A DNA stretch of 64,000 bases from DASWJZ01 sp963805325 (GTDB lineage: Bacteria; Pseudomonadota; Alphaproteobacteria; Rhizobiales; Afifellaceae), in NCBI GenBank assembly GCA_963805325.1, contig CAWDTS010000009.1, forward strand, positions 583,469 to 647,468, in the 5' to 3' direction. This document shows positions 63,767-64,000 of the stretch, one piece after another. Numbering within the stretch: the stretch's first letter is position 1; each line of letters opens with the position of its first letter. A program made the translations under genes and the position numbers. The notes below the pieces were generated by a model. That model was not told the DNA's origin. It was given only the letters and a program-made list of their open reading frames with translations, and did no database searches.

Positions 63767-63896
63767 CATAACGCTGACCAGGGAGAACACCCAAACGGAC
63801 CCCCGCTGTAACCCAGGCGAGGGGCGCGTGTAACTTCCTCCATACGTCATGGCGGGCAGCACGACCGCCCGCCTGGCGAACTTGGCTCCTGGAGGC

Positions 63897-63925
63897 TTGA
63901 CCTTGCCTCGGGAACCATGTAGCTT
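63897..63925 (+). promoter_or_regulatory. Strong rRNA-operon-type promoter
   Basis: TTGACC (63,897-63,902) and TAGCTT (63,920-63,925) are exactly 17 bases apart. They are followed by an AT-rich patch (TAGAAAAGTTG) and an inverted repeat (CCTCGGG/CCCGAGG). This layout is typical of actinobacterial rRNA promoters and their leaders. The 16S gene would start beyond base 64,000. The stretch 63,767-63,896 holds no gene. Confidence 0.65.
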
Positions 63926-64000
63926 AGAAAAGTTGTCCCGGGTTCGCCCGAGGCAACGCGGATGATCAGCCCCGATGCTGCTGCCTAACGGTGGGAGCCG

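Overview
The window is a composite of three stretches that do not look like one continuous chromosome. Bases 1 to about 23,842 are GC-rich and actinobacterial. Bases about 23,843 to 30,004 are AT-rich and read as a Bacillaceae (Firmicutes) housekeeping operon. Bases about 30,005 to 64,000 are GC-rich again and resemble Pseudonocardia and its relatives. Both borders cut genes in half on both sides, and no mobile element, tRNA or integrase lies at either border. I read the window as a chimeric assembly or cloning product, not as a natural transfer. I cannot say whether the two GC-rich arms come from one organism. Each carries its own complete argG of the same long type.

Left arm: a branched-chain amino acid type ABC transporter (livM, livH, binding protein, small membrane protein), an L,D-transpeptidase and a family 2 glycosyltransferase, all on the minus strand, are followed by a stand-alone argG on plus. 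Next come an M20 peptidase, an SMR-like membrane protein and a divergent MmyB-type regulator, then a sugar kinase, a large fused indolepyruvate:ferredoxin oxidoreductase, an EmrB/QacA-type exporter and a thiolase/DUF35 pair. A dormancy-regulon-like island closes the arm: GAF histidine kinase, NarL/DevR-type regulator, three universal stress proteins and two small flavin-oxidase-fold proteins.

Middle block (all minus): yqhY (partial), nusB, xseA, xseB, ispA, a roughly 600-nt gene-free but highly structured interval, a 199-aa membrane protein, and dxs (partial). The order ispA, structured interval, membrane protein, dxs is the known setting of OLE RNA and its partner OapA. I annotate it as such; it is the most interesting biology in the window. 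folD, normally between nusB and xseA, is missing.

Right arm: an LCP-family protein, a nucleotidyltransferase, an MBL hydrolase, a Tat/lipoprotein binding protein, uvrA, then a polysaccharide locus (processive glycosyltransferase with a Pro/Ala/Thr repeat tail, two beta-helix proteins and UDP-glucose dehydrogenase). It continues with infC-rpmI-rplT-trmH-pheS-pheT, the tightly overlapping arginine operon argCJBDFRGH, an aminotransferase, a 3-methyladenine glycosylase and tyrS. A strong rRNA-type promoter lies at the very end. Intergenic hairpin repeats recur in this arm.

Many genes in the GC-rich arms carry single-base frameshifts even though the protein stays conserved on both sides of the shift. 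Most can be repaired by removing one C that follows a codon ending in G, or one G that follows a codon ending in C. So many essential genes are hit that I treat these as sequence errors and annotate the genes as intact in life. Coordinates of such genes span all the broken pieces.
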